From Metarhizium brunneum (lineage: Eukaryota > Ascomycota > Sordariomycetes > Hypocreales > Clavicipitaceae): a stretch of 64,000 bases of DNA. A program made the translations under genes and the position numbers. The DNA lies in NCBI RefSeq assembly GCF_013426205.1, contig NC_089425.1, positions 3,720,001 through 3,784,000 on the forward strand. Reading direction: 5' to 3'. The notes under the pieces are model-generated. The model did no database searches. It was not told the DNA's origin and saw nothing but the letters and a program-made list of their open reading frames with translations. This document shows, piece by piece, positions 35,736-48,200 of this stretch (the first letter of the stretch is position 1; every line of letters begins with the position of its first letter).

Positions 35736-37055
35736 GATGGCTTCCTAGACGCGCACGGCTGCGCGTTGTATCGCCGTTGTCGAGGCGGGGGGGAGGGGAA
35801 GAGAGGAGGGAGGAGGGGTCGCAGAGAGGGGACCGTGACGAGCCTTGTCTGGCTTTTGCGTCTCTTGACACCGCGCAAAGCCCAATGTAGCGGAATACGG
35901 TCGACAGGAGAAAGCTGCAATGGCGACGGTCTGCAAGGATAGCTCACAAGAAAAAAATGAATGCAAGCTTGGGCGGGGACAGGTTTTGTATATGACAGAT
36001 GGAGGTTCAGATGGTCCAGACGTTGCAACAAGTGGAACTCTGGAGCGCCTGTGCTGAGATTGACGGGTTGACAAGTGGGATCGGATTGATGCGCGTCTTG
36101 CGGCAGGACCAGTTGACTGGCTCCCCTGCTGAAGGCGGAAGGCCGTTCCAACGTCGATCATCTGGTCCTTCGAGTCCGGCACCTGGTTCCGTCTCCTGCA
36201 TCGCCCGCATGGCCATTCACGAACCATCCATCTAAACATCACATCCCAAGGATGCCTGTGGGCATCACTCCCGCCTCACCACTACGGCCCTGCATTCGCT
36301 TTCCCGGGCGGCCAGGTTCTAAGCGCGCGCGTCGCTGAGCTGCCCCGTGGTGAGCTCAACCGTCGACGCTTCGAAGCCTCTGCCAATAAGCTCGCCAGAC
36401 GGCCGAGAGTGCATGGCTTGTGCGTTGCCGTCAACTGATGTTGCTCAACGCTTGTCACCGGTGGGATATGTGCAAGGCTCAAGCCAACAGCCATGGCCAA
36501 CCTTGATATCACCAATGGCGCCACCCTTGCTGTGCCACAAAACCCACTTGGAAGGGTCCCCGTTCCGATCCAGCCCTACCAGACCGAAGCATCACGAAGC
36601 CGTCATCTTTCGGGGCTGACGCCAACAAAAAGCGCCGTCGACCATCAAGTACATACATCTAAGTACATACCTAGGTACTTACCTAGGTCAGCTTAACACG
36701 TGTTTGGTCCCCCCTTCCCCCGTTTTGTTGCCTCTGCTGGCTGCACGTACTCGATTCAATCAATGCGCCCAACTGTGGCTATACTTCAGGGACCAATGAC
36801 AACCATCAAATCATGTGCATCATCTTTGCTCCGTAAACACTTCCAAGGCTCGCTCGGTACGGAGTATATATTCCCCAGTGTCCCTCCGGTGCGACTCTCC
36901 GCCATCATCTGTCATTAATCTACAGAGCACCATGGCATCTCTCGCAGCTCCATCAAGTCAAGCACCAATCTCGTCTACTCAACGTGCAGGTCAGGCCACC
37001 AGCTCGTCCAACCCCAGGGTATCACAGCATACACACTCCTCTTCCAACCACCCTC
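35736..37055. other. Upstream region of the MAPK gene
   Basis: About 1.3 kb with no supported gene. It holds the MAPK promoter and leader. Short repeats of the type CCTAGGTACTTACCTAGG occur near 36668-36686. Confidence 0.5.
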
Positions 37056-37682
37056 CTACTCGCCGATGACATCCCTGATAAAGTTCTTGGAGAACCTGCT
37101 GCACTGCTCAAACGCCTTTTCGAACCCGTCCCGCCCGCCGTAGTAAGGGTCGCTCACCACCTCGGCCTTGCCCGTGCCGCTAAACTCCCCAAAGAGCATC
37201 ACCTTGGCCTTTGTGTCCGGGTTGCCCTTGTGCAGGCGCTGGAGGTCAGACAGATTGGACCGGTCCATGGCAAAGATGTAGTCAAAGACTTCGAAATCCG
37301 TCGTTTTAAACTGTAGCCGCGCCACGCGTCAGTCGCGGGAGCCCACACCACGTCGGTTTGGGCGTCAGCATCCCCAAAACGGCCCAACTTACCCGGCGAG
37401 CGGCGTGCTCGTAGTCGGCAATCCCATTAGCCTCGAGCGTCGACATGGTTCGCGAGTCCGGATCCTCGCCCGCGTGGTAGGCAGCTTCGACGACTCGTGT
37501 TAGCACCATCGTCGCCCGCCTCGGCTCGCGCCCGGGCACCTACCTGTGCCGCAGGAGTCGATGCGCCCAATCTTGCCTTGGTACTGCGGCTGCTTTGCTA
37601 GGCTCTGGAAGATGCCCTCGGCCATGGTGGACCGGCAGATGTTGCCCAGGCAGACGAAGAGCACCGACACAGGCTCTGGCAT
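37056..37682 (-). CDS. LTP1: Low-molecular-weight protein tyrosine phosphatase
   Basis: Three exons (37682-37544, 37484-37393, 37310-37056) with introns of 59 and 82 bp encode 161 residues, exactly the family size. The phosphate-binding loop CLGNICRS occupies residues 11-18, giving the nucleophile Cys11 and Arg17 (CX5R). The catalytic acid is Asp131 in SDPYYGG. DYIFAMDRSNL is the typical middle segment. These cytosolic enzymes dephosphorylate tyrosine or low-molecular phosphoesters through a cysteinyl-phosphate intermediate. The start is chosen because MPEPVSVLFVCLGN fits the family N-terminus. Confidence 0.94.
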
Positions 37683-38485
37683 TTTGGCCGCTGCTTCTTT
37701 TCCGCAGGTGTTTGCAGGGAGGGTGAATTGGAGGAATATACGAGTTGGCGTGATACTCTGCTAAGGGGGAGGAAAATAATAAAAGCAACCTTGGAGGGCA
37801 GAGGGTTTACTGATGGATAATTGCTTACGTTGGGAGATGCAGCCGGCCCGCCCCCACGTGTGCCTGGCCATTATGCTCGATTTTACAGGACAATCAGGGA
37901 CACCCACCCACCCCCAGATGGATTTGGCTTGTCCCGTGTTTCGTTTTGTCCCGTACTTCTTCGTCTTGTTCTTTTACCCCTTTCTGTTCTTTTTATCTTT
38001 TGTCACTAAATATTTTTCTAATTTCTTTCTATTTATTTTTGCTCTTGTGGGAAAAATAGGCGGTTGGGCTGGGATGGGTTGTTTCGGGGGCAAAGGTCAA
38101 GCACAGAGATCGCAACGCTATGTACCCACCGTCTGGTCGGCAACCTGACTGGAGGAATCCCAATGACATCACTTATGATGGACAAGATATTATAAAATGT
38201 ATGATTTTGATGATTTTTTTCTTTCAAGTTCCGTGTAGTCCGTGATTCCACTGCCTTACAACACCCGCTACAGAGCTCTCTGCATTTTTCAACCACTCGC
38301 CACATAACTTCTGCCCCCCGTACCCGAACCCAAGAAAAGACACTAAGCGCCTGGCTAAAGGGAGATGAGATTTTATACAATAAGGATACAGAATCCGTAG
38401 TCGTGAAAGGGTTGTCATGGCTAGTCGTGGTATGATCGCTTCCCACGCTCCAGCATTTCATATACAATATTACAACTGGGGCTGA
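37683..38485. other. Intergenic, no gene recognised
   Basis: Holds the LMW-PTP promoter and the 3' flank of the Ups1-like gene. A T-rich stretch with many TTTCT runs lies at about 37970-38045. Confidence 0.55.
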
Positions 38486-39181
38486 TCAGGCGCCCAATGC
38501 TTGTCGTTGGCGCTCCCGTCGGAGGCTTTCCAACACTCCGATGACGCCGTTGTTTCGAATTCGTTCGAGGACAAGTCGCATGCCGTCACGGCTCTTGCCA
38601 AGCTGGTCAAGAGTCTTGGTGGAAGCAAGGCTCTCGATGCTGCGTTGGACGCCTTTCGCACCCCAGCCGCCGATGAAGCCAGAGAGCAGACCGCCCTCCT
38701 GCTGAGCTTGACCAAACTTTCCCCGAAGTTTTTCACCCAGTCTCGACCGGAAGATGACCGACGTTGTCACGTCAGTTTCGCTAGACACCTTCTCGGCCGG
38801 CAGTTTGAAGTGTTGCTGCTCAACAACAGAGAGGACACCGGTAAAGTTGAGGTTGCGGCTCTCGGTCTGCATCCATCCTTCCTTTATATCGACAACGCTC
38901 GTCTCGAGAATATACGATGCCTTGTCGCCGCTGCCGCCGCCCGTGACGCTAGTGGGTAGTAGTTTGTACACTGCTCCCGGCATACGGCTCTTCTTCAGAT
39001 GGATTCTGGTAGTATGGAGCCGCTGGGTCTCGGGGTCGACATAGCTGGAGATGGTGTCGGTGCTCAACACATGGGCGGCAAAGGGATTGAGCTGAGGAGA
39101 AGAGTAGCGGAGGAAGTACGCAAGGGTGACGGTCGGGAATGGATGAGAGTAGGTGTGCGCGGTCGTGTGTGTGAGGACCAT
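38486..39181 (-). CDS. UPS1: PRELI/MSF1-domain mitochondrial lipid transfer protein (Ups1-like)
   Basis: An intronless 231-residue protein. The N-terminus MVLTHTTAHTYSHPFPTVT followed by a long PRELI domain (AYFLRYSSPQLNPFAAHVLS, TDTISSYVDPE, TTRIHLKKSRMP, ETSVVDIKEGWMQTESRNLN) closely follows yeast Ups1, so the internal Met at 39181 is taken as the start rather than the longer upstream frame. Ups1 binds Mdm35 in the intermembrane space and moves phosphatidic acid for cardiolipin synthesis. The C-terminal 80 residues add a basic helical stretch (ESLRRERQRQ) that yeast Ups1 lacks. Confidence 0.9.
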   Translation of the reverse strand: MVLTHTTAHTYSHPFPTVTLAYFLRYSSPQLNPFAAHVLSTDTISSYVDPETQRLHTTRIHLKKSRMPGAVYKLLPTSVTGGGSGDKASYILETSVVDIKEGWMQTESRNLNFTGVLSVVEQQHFKLPAEKVSSETDVTTSVIFRSRLGEKLRGKFGQAQQEGGLLSGFIGGWGAKGVQRSIESLASTKTLDQLGKSRDGMRLVLERIRNNGVIGVLESLRRERQRQALGA

Positions 39182-40103
39182 TGTCACCGGCTTGGCAGGG
39201 ATTTGGTGAGGGCGAGAAAAGACAAGTCGCAGGTGCAATAACGCTATCTTGATGGATATCGCTGGTCGCTGATTGATATGTGCGGCCCTCGAGCTCACTC
39301 GGAGACTTCGGAGCTGATCATGAGCTTCAGCCAAGTTCGGTGCCTCGCTGCAGCACCGTCGCAAGGCCGATGAAATTGAGCTGCGTGGGAGAAAAAGAAT
39401 CCCAATCAAACGGACTGGCTTGCTATGATGGCAGGCACAAGTGCACGAAGACGCCAGTGGATGGCAAGGGATGAAGAGGGGGAGAAATAAGAACCAAGAT
39501 GCGAGACGGCACGGAGGCGATTCTGCTCACACACACGGAGCAATCGAATGATGGAGATGCCAATGGCACGAGACGAACTTTTCCCCCTGCACCATCATTG
39601 GGCATTGGCAGGCCCCTGATTGGCTGCCAGAGCGGGGAAGGGCTGGGAGAGCTGCAGCAGAACACAGATTTGAAATGACCAACACGTGATTTTCTGCCGT
39701 GGTGAGTCGAGCAGATGTCTCCTGCCTCTTCTGCCCCCCACGCATGCCTATATACAGTGTGAATTGGGAATTCCGTCCTTTTTCGGAGTATCTCGTGAGT
39801 ACTATTCAACCGCCAGATACCTGGCCATTGGTAAATTAGCCCGTTCATTCACTGTGTACATTTCCCTCGACTTGCGGAGTTCTCGTTTCTTGTTAGCGCC
39901 GCCCGCAGCCGAGACTCCGACCCTCGACACACCGAGACATTGGACAAAACACCATGGCCATTGGGCGTCACCACGTTGTGTCACATCGATGATGCGTTCT
40001 GTACGCCACCATCCATTCGTGCCCAATCTCGACACAGGATAAGGTTCTCTTTCACATTTCCATCATTCCCTCGAGTAGGTGGCTATTGTTCCACTCAACT
40101 CCG
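39182..40103. other. Intergenic, no gene recognised
   Basis: Promoter region of the Ups1-like gene and the 3' flank of the beta-lactamase-like gene. The Ups1 frame stays open upstream to 39409, but family comparison places the start at 39181. Confidence 0.5.
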
Positions 40104-41886
40104 TCATTCCTTCAACCTATCAAATAGAACCACTGCCTCAGCAACTTCGGCTCCGCGATCGCTAAACTCAACTTCTAACCCGGCAGTCTTTCCATCAACA
40201 CCGATCTTGAATTGACTCCTGAAAGCAGTATTCCTGACGGTGGTATACATCTCGGTTCGGATCATCCAGTTATCGCCCGTTACATGGTGAAGTGTAAACT
40301 TGTGATCCCATGAAGCTTCCTCTCTATCCGACCGCAGCACCTTTTCCTTTGGGTTCTTGGGGTTTATCACTTCGCGAAGCCTAATGGGCCCAAATCCAGG
40401 GTGGTAATACGTGCCGGCGAGTTGGCTCGTGTTCAGAGTTGGAGCTAGTGGTGGATTTGGCCGGCTCGGATAGAGGTTGTCGAGAGCGTGCTCTAGCCAC
40501 TCTATCTCTTCTTCTAGTTGGTCTCTCTCACTAACAACAAGTCGTTAGTCCTTGTTTACACACATGCATGGCGGTTAATTCTGCAACGGCTTACCTGCCC
40601 GCATAGTCGAAGCGCTTCTCCTCCGGGATGCCTAGCCTATCCGCAATCAATCTCGTCGCAAGAATAATTTCGACGGCATTTGACGTGACCGCCGTGTTGG
40701 CAAATGAAACAACGCCATACTTAATTTCCGGCAGCCAGTAAACGTAGGCGCCGTACGCATGCATTCCACCGCTATGTTGGTACACGACGTGCCCGTACAT
40801 CAAGGTGCGCTCCCATCCCAACCCGTACAAAACCGAGTCAAAGCCCTCGCCTGGCAGCGGGCTCGTGATAAACCTGGGCGTCTTGACATCTTTATGAACT
40901 GCCTTTGAAAATGGAGCAGACTCATACAACAGGCACTTGACCCATTTGGCGTAATCGAGCACGTTGGAAAAAATAGCGCCAGCACCGCCTACTTCTGTGA
41001 CGACCATGTATGGCATTTCCGTGTAGTTGCCGTGATCGGGATCCCACCTATACCCCGAGGCCAAATGCTCCGGTGCCTTGATGGCATCGTCAAGGTCGAA
41101 ATATGTCGACCTCATTCCTAGCGGCTCCCAGATCAAGTTTCCGAGGACCTTGGCAAGAGGACTACTCGTCAGTTTCTCCAGGACATACCCCAACGCCACA
41201 TACATGGAATTTGAGTACGCATACGTCGTACGCGGCTCAGCAAAAAGCGGCAAATGGCGCAGACGACGAACAACGTCCCTTGGTGTAACTTGGACGCCGT
41301 TCTCTATTCTCAAACTCGAAAAGTGAAGACTCCCGAGACCGGTTCGATGGCTCACAGCGTCTTCCAGAGTAACATGTGCCGTTGCCCACTCATCCTGCAG
41401 GACAAAGTCATCCCTGATGATGGATGAGACCGGCGTCGACCATCCACGAGTTAATTGCGAGTAGTTTTTCGAGTCAATCACTGCTGCCATCGCGGCAGCC
41501 ACGTAAGCTTTCGTGGTGGAAGCGCCGTACCATATTGTTTCTGGGGTAGCCGGAGTGTCTGGGAAAGTCGCAATCCCGTAGCCCTAGTGTCGCATTAGCG
41601 AGGGGGTTCGAATCATTCCATCGTGTCATGACGGGGTATTTACCTCTGCAAACACTTGGTCATGGTCAATCACGGCAATGGACAACCCGGGGACATGCCA
41701 TTCATCCAGCGTGTCCTTGACAAATGCCCCAAACTTGTCATCGAATGGGTTTCGACCCGGTACATGTCCGTCAGACAGGGGCTTTTGTTGAGCAAAGACG
41801 GTTCCAGCGACGCCCAGTTGGACCAGTGTCAGGATGCACGCGAAGCGATATAGACTGTCCAGACGATGCCGCCTCGGCGCAACCAT
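40104..41886 (-). CDS. Secreted serine beta-lactamase-like hydrolase
   Basis: Three exons (41886-41644, 41583-40595, 40530-40104) with introns of 60 and 64 bp encode 552 residues. A basic N-region and hydrophobic stretch (RFACILTLVQLGVAGTVFA) form a signal peptide. The class C beta-lactamase/penicillin-binding-protein fold is shown by Ser103-x-x-Lys106 in GASTTKAY, Tyr204-x-Asn206 in TYAYSNSMY, and a HSGG third motif near the C-terminal side of the domain, followed by a fungal lipocalin-like C-terminal domain (LAGTYYHPGFGPIRL). Fungal relatives act as esterases, transesterases or D-aminoacyl peptidases; the substrate is not readable here. A weak TTAAATAG box lies about 90 bp upstream. Confidence 0.9.
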
Positions 41887-42831
41887 GGTCACAGCAATTT
41901 GATCACGAATCGTAACGAGACGGCATTGCGCGGGGTTGCAAGTCGAATCAGCCACGCCGGGAAGCCAACTATTTAAGTAGCTTACACATCGCGAAGTGTC
42001 CTGTGCTTCGGAATCCGGCATCCAATGAGACGGGTTTGTGAACAGACTAGACGTGAGCCACAATGAGCATCAATGCGTATCGCGGCGTCTCTTATTGGAG
42101 TGGAACTGGAAACTTGGGGGGGTGGATCCTATACAACTACTTGATCTGGCAACATTGTTCGGTTACCTGTGGACAAGCCTTTGTTGATGAAATGTATCAG
42201 ATACAGCACTTCCCATGGTAGTCCACAGAATCAACGCATGAATATGATGGTTTTCTATGCAGTCCCGCATGAAGACAGTGCCGCTAACGGACTGCCGTAT
42301 GCGGTAATTGTAACTAACAGCGCATATCTTGTCCTTGTCAGAGACCAATCGTGAGAAACTAACGCACGGACGAAGCAGCATCACGGGCCCCTTGGGAGTT
42401 TTATATGAGGCATTTATAGCGATTTAGCTACGACCTAGCTATGGGGAGGGAGGAATTGGGAATAAAAGGGGTAGCCAAAGCCACCAGACGTGTTCAGGGG
42501 GAAGGTTCAGAGACTAATACAGCCACTTATACGACCCAACCTAGTTGGCCATCCCCTAGCGAGTCTTCCTGTATCATCTCACCAGTCACTCTGTCATCTC
42601 AGCTTGGTCCCGAAGTTCCTCTTCACACGCTAAAGTAACCCCTTCTTGCGCTGTTCATTTCCAAAATTAGTTTCAGCCCTTTATGATGCAGCGGTGTTGT
42701 CCGAGCAGCCTGCCTTGGTCGAACAAGATACTAAGAAACAGGATTGGAGCCTACGGGGGACACTTTTTCCGGCCTTCCTGGATCTACCCTCCTTGGAATT
42801 CTGTGATTAAGGGGAAAGGAGTCATCTTGAT
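41887..42831. other. Intergenic, no gene recognised
   Basis: About 0.9 kb between the hydrolase promoter and the P450 pseudogene. No coding signal. Confidence 0.5.
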
Positions 42832-44233
42832 CTACGTCAAGGCATACTTCTCACCAAGATAAGCCCGTTTACCATTGTGAAAGGAAATGATCTTGACCCG
42901 TCTGCGCCCAAGGTGATACAACCTTTGGCCTTCTTCGCAAGTCGTGCCCCATCGTTGAGGACGAAACTCTTCAGCGTCGGCGACCCAACTTCCAAGAGCC
43001 TGGTTCTCGACTCTTTGAGTAGCAATAATAGCCGATATGTGTGCCTTGGGGTATACTTTTCTCCCTGTCAAGAGCAATGGACCTTGCTGCTCGGTGATTG
43101 GCTAGCTGAGAGATGGGCGGTAGCAGTCGCGAACTCTCGTAGACGACTGCCGGAAGCCAAGGAATAGTTTGTAGCGTATCCCAAGAAGGGGCATCGTCTC
43201 CTGTTGTGCTGGTGTCCTCGTGGAGATTCTCTTGCTTGGCCTTCGTGCGATGAGAGCTAATACCTGATAGCATGTCACTGGTGTCGCAAGTAAACACTGA
43301 GTAAACACTGTCTGGACGCTGGGCTCTTAGCCAACAGGCACATGGTAGACAGTAGCGTAAAAAAGGGGTTTTCCTAGCCTGCTACAAACGTGATTTTCAA
43401 GTTGTCTCGAAGCTGTTATTCTGTTGAACTGCTTGATATCTACACAGAAACTTGGCGATCAACCGGTCATCTAGGCTCGCCGATATCTTTGGGGAGCACA
43501 TTCGTCGAGCTCATATTTGTAGTCGGATGTTAAATGTCTTGTCCACTTGCCCTGCTCACTATGGGATAGCGAGAGGAGATACCATTTCAAATAGGATGCC
43601 CTCAGATTCCAGAACCTACAACTTCAATGTGCCTGGAGCATCCACATTGAGGCCTGTTCTCATGAAAACAGGCCCTAGTTTTGGATACGTTGTTTTGAGA
43701 AAATGCCTTGAATGATGATGCTTTACCGGTGGCACGAGACTGGCTATGAGTCACAAATGCCACCCGGTGCTGTGTGTCCGTGACCAGGACGTTAGCAACG
43801 GTAGACCCGGATGACTCCCCGATAGTGTTTCCAGCTCGTTGCGGTGTCCGAGATAACTCGATCCAAAAAGGCCCTAGTACAGGATAAGGCATGTTCTTCA
43901 ATTCTCCTCCCTTTTGATACACGTCCTCCCTCTTTTACATTTCTGTGACATGCTTGGGAATGTGGGCTAGCACTGTCCATTTGCTCCCGCAATGTATTTT
44001 CACATGATGTGTGCAAACAACGGCTCTTGAAGATATTTTCTAAAGACTTTGTTTTTTTCCAACTGCTCTGACGACGGATTCGATAAAGCAACCCAGGATG
44101 GGATGACGGGCACTCTTATGGGGTGTTTTGGCGGCGAGAAAAGGCAATAAAAGCTTAATAGCACTAGGATGCTCGTCGGGAGCCAGTCACGTAATAAGAG
44201 AAGATTGCGGGGCCTGCCGGAAGCTGAATACAA
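42832..44233 (-). pseudogene. Cytochrome P450 pseudogene
   Basis: P450 landmarks occur in the right order but in several frames. An N-terminal membrane anchor (LPTSILVLLSFYCLF) followed by PVIPSWVAL is near 44233-44000, YQKGGELKNMPYPVLGPFW near 43920, the K-helix YESSRLLPPISQ (ExxR intact) near 43150, and FRPQRWG then FHNGKRAYLGEKYAL near 42960-42835. A one-base frameshift separates GYYCYS from the PERF-like segment near 43000, and others break the N-terminal part. The haem-ligand cysteine of FxxGxRxCxG is replaced by tyrosine, and a stop follows directly after EKYALT, removing the usual C-terminus. The C-to-Y change is what a G:C to A:T transition would give, compatible with RIP but not proof. 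The gene cannot encode a working P450. Confidence 0.8.
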
Positions 44234-44893
44234 TTATCGGTACCTATTAAGTCGTTTTGCATGATTAAGTGGTAGCATAGGTCAGGACAGACAATGCCCG
44301 ATGGCCATTGTATATGTCACCATGGAGGAGACAAGATTGTATGCGTGTCGGGACTCGTCACTCCACTGTTGGCCAACACGCGCAGGAGTAGTACTCTGTG
44401 GCTTTTGCCATCTCCTCTGGCAAAATATACATATACTTGGCCGGTTATCTCCGGCTGAGGAACTTACTTCGGACTGCGGGTGACTGGTCTGAGGGACTCG
44501 GTAGCGAAACACTGCGAGGCAGGGAGACCCATAATCCATGTTTGGTCTCAAATATTTATATTAAGGTGAACGTTGCCTTGCAACTTGGTTACAGCTCCAA
44601 CGGAGCATGATCTACGGATAGATGCTTGGTAACGTGATATACCACCAGTACTTACCCGGTACATACAAATTCGTAGCATCAGGAGTCGCAATACACAATC
44701 TGAAGAAAAGAATACAGGAGGGCTGAAAACACTTGTTAGTTATCCCGAACAACACCTAGTACTGCCGGCCAGGTTCTACGAGGCAGACCCCGAAACTATC
44801 AATGTCTTCGCCATGAGCTCTCTCAAAGGCTGAATGCCATGACAAGAAACAGAGTCATGGATTCGCAAGTATTAAAGCTGCGGCAGCATTACC
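44234..44893. other. Intergenic, no gene recognised
   Basis: Between the P450 pseudogene and the frameshifted cysteine-rich frame. A possible last exon of the latter (frame containing AHGEDIDSFGVCLVEPGRQY, stop near 44752) lies here but cannot be joined in phase. Confidence 0.35.
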
Positions 44894-45260
44894 TCATAGG
44901 CTTCGTGTAATTCTCGGCGAAGATGCAAACATTCGGGTTACTATTGGGGAACGGGAATGCGAAGTTGGTCCAGAGCTTGTAGCTGGACCACACCTAGCTA
45001 TTTTAAAGGCCCCGAAGAAATTGAACGTCCAGACGTCCGGATTATGTTGGGGCACTCCATGTCGAAAGCCGACAGCATCGTAACGTCCAGCCGGGATCGT
45101 ATCGACCGAAGTGCCGTCATCTGGACCGTCGCATGGCAGCCACTCTGCCCACTGCACGGGTTCCGGTCGCGAAGGACAAGCTGGTAAACCGCATTCCTCA
45201 TCGGTACCTGAGTATCCCATACAAGCCCTCCCGGCCGGACAGGAGGCTCTTGCTCCTAGG
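44894..45260 (-). pseudogene. Frameshifted cysteine-rich (secreted-type) gene
   Basis: One frame gives CPAGRACMGYSGTDEECGLP, AEWLPCDG and WTFNFFGAFKIA. The sensible continuation SYKLWTNFAFPFPNSNPN and VCIFAENYTKPM is in a different frame, with no room for an intron between them, and then a plausible GTAATG donor. This pattern fits a small cysteine-rich gene broken by a one-base indel around 45000. No upstream exon with a signal peptide could be fitted. The family is not recognised; a sequencing error would also explain it. Confidence 0.35.
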
Positions 45261-48200
45261 CGCTATTCAATCTACAATGCTGCTGCTGTCGTCCTGGCCC
45301 TGCCTCTGAGACAGTAGAGTCAGGAGATCTATGGGACTTGTCTGTCATTGGGTGCTTCTTGCTCAGCTTTTACCAATGTTTGGGAAAGGGAAGTTGCTGC
45401 GGCAGGTAGAATGGAGGCATGTTGAAGCAGTTCATCAATGCAGGGCTGGTACGTCCTCTGCAGGTCAGCTAGGTTTACAAGGTTTCTCATCTGGATTTTC
45501 AACTTGTTTCAGTCTATGGCGGCACAGCGCTGCTTCTCTATATACGAAGAGTTTCTGTCTGGAAGCCACTATGAGGCTTTATATATAAGCTAGAAACTGG
45601 TTGAGTTTTTACATTGCTTAAAAAACGTAATTTCAGATATTATTCTTGCAAGCAATGGAGCAGGTTTGAATACACGTAAAACTTTTACTTGAGCATAATC
45701 TCAGCAACTATCAAAAAACACAGCTGTATCATTACTGTAGTTCAAGACTCCGAGCAGCGTCTATATGCAGCTAGCTCAAATCTGTAAGACGGTCCAGTGG
45801 CCTAGGTAGATAGCTTCAAGAGGGACGAAGTCCAGTAATTGACTTAATTCATAGCTGCGAACTATAATACCCGCAGCATTGTTAGATGCTGACGCGTTCT
45901 ACATTACAAATAGCCTGGTAGTCGACAATAAGCTTTTCTTTTTTAGGAAGCAGAGTATGCTCCGGCATAAATTACGTCTGCAAATTTAGACAAATCCGCG
46001 CAAGTGGGTATCCAAGACCTGATAGCACAGACCTCTAATGCAACATAAACACAGTTGGAGTCAAAAAGTCGCCGAAACAGCGTGCTAACCCTCAACCAAC
46101 CCCTGCCCTCTCATAGAGCAATATCAAGGCCACCCTAGTCCACAGACTCATATCGTAATCCAACGAAACCAAAATCCTACTCCATCCGAACCGTAGTTTT
46201 CCCAGCGATCAGACCAACATCATACCAAGTACCTGTAGCCACAAATGCAGACTGTAGGTTTCCCGCCGCTGTCACTACGGGTAAATGGGAAGGACACCAC
46301 TGTCAAGATGACCAAGAGGCAAAAGTTTACTAATTCACAAGGTAATCGGGTTCAAACGAATCCGCACACAACCGCGTAACCGGCGTGCCGAGGAGGTGTC
46401 GTCTTGTCTGCCCGTGACATGACCCGAAATCACAAGCCACCGAAAGCATTCCAACCCGACGCCAAGGACCAAAGTCCCCGAATCTCGACAGTCCAAAAGC
46501 ACGTCAAATAAGCTTTGCGGGGTAAAACGGACACGTGTCATATGATTCGCATGCCTCAGTAGTAAACTTTGGACGAAGCCCCCTGGCAGATCACGATCCC
46601 GGTAAAGGGCACACTACCGTAAAGACTAGACGCGTCATCCACATCCGGAAAACCGTTTCACGTTTCAGCTACTTTTGTATCTGTCCACAGACGTATCTGA
46701 ACAAAGTCGCACATCTGCAGTCTCCAGAACCAAGCTTCTTGGCACTAAAATGCGCCGTTGTAACGCTCCGCATGTGCTGGCCCTCTAAGTATGCTGACCA
46801 GGAACAGGCATCTTGTGCCTAACCCTCTCGGCTGCCAGAAACCACGAGATGGAAATAATGGAGAAAAAAACGGCCATCTGTAACGACTCCGCTCTAAAGT
46901 AGGATCGCCTTGGCGGCGCTGCCCTTTGCCTTATTTGCGAGAAGAACAAAGCTCGGGCTATTTCATGGACAGCTGTGCAGATCCTCATGTGTGTGCTCTG
47001 CAAGCGGTACGGGCGGCGCCTGCTTTGACCGCCGAGCCATCAGACTACGGAGACGGTAGCAATAGCATTTCAACGGCCTGTCACAGTTTCAGTTGTGTTT
47101 GGTTGCAAATAGCGAGCGCAAACACGGTGACATGGGCGAGTAGCATTCAAGTCCACACTAGGCAATAATGAAAGATGGTAGAACATAGGATGGGCCGTAG
47201 TAATGGAGGGGACTTTGAGCTGTGTCATGTGCTCCGTTTCCCGACTTAGACCAATGCTAGGTGGTAGTGTTCGTTGCAACCACTCTCCCGCATATGCATC
47301 GGACCCGGAAAGCTGGCTTTGTCTCCGCCCGGGAACTGTGATGGCACATGGGAAATTCCACGCAGCTGCAATGATGAAATTGGGACTTGCGGAGTGCAGA
47401 TGTACTTATTGAAAAAGCCCGAGGCGTACAATCACATACCATCCGTCATCTTGGCGACCACATGCCTGCCGATGAATCCTGACTGGGCACGGAATGGCAA
47501 TTAGAACGGTTACTTGACATGCCACGGACACTAAGCTGCCTAGGAAATTTTCACTGGGACGTCTCCGGTGAATGCTACTTATAGTATATTGACAGGCTAC
47601 ATCGGGCGTGATACTACCAAACAGGGTTCGCTATGGGCAGACGGGATTTTGTCCAAAACTCGGTTGGCGTCTGTGTGGGAATTAACCCGCTCTGCAAATG
47701 CACATCTTGACCGACCGGATGTTAATCCAACTCTGCAGATGGGCATGCTAGCCAATCGCGACTAAAATCCCGTTAGTACGGCCCGGAGATTACCAGGGTG
47801 TCCTGGTTACAATGGAGCTCAACGCGCCATCCTGACCGCCATGGACACTTCCGCTTCGCCCCGAGACGGAGCGAAAAGCACTTGGTCTGGGGAAATCCGC
47901 CCTATTGCCTTGGCATTTGGTAGCGATTCAACTTGGACCCGTTGGATACAAGGGACAGTGAACAGATGCATGGGCCGAACCGTTTGAAATTACTAGATGG
48001 GTATGTACCTACCAGCCCCGGCTCGTCGCGACGTTAAATATGGTACGGCATCACGTACTCCGTATTGTATGTCCTTGGGACCCACGGTTTTCCACCAGCC
48101 AGCCGTGTCCGTTAAAGGGACACGGGATCAAGTCTTCACCACGGCTTGTTCTTGCCCCCTCTTTCCCTCCACTCTCACGGCAGTTGGACTTTAAAATTAT

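Noticed and set aside
39182..39409. N-terminal extension of the Ups1-like protein
   Set aside because: Family members begin MVLxHxxxH; the upstream part is arginine/serine-rich leader sequence.
41600..41620. GGTTCGAATC-like word as a tRNA B box
   Set aside because: It lies inside the first intron of the beta-lactamase-like gene, with no acceptor stem or anticodon arm that folds.
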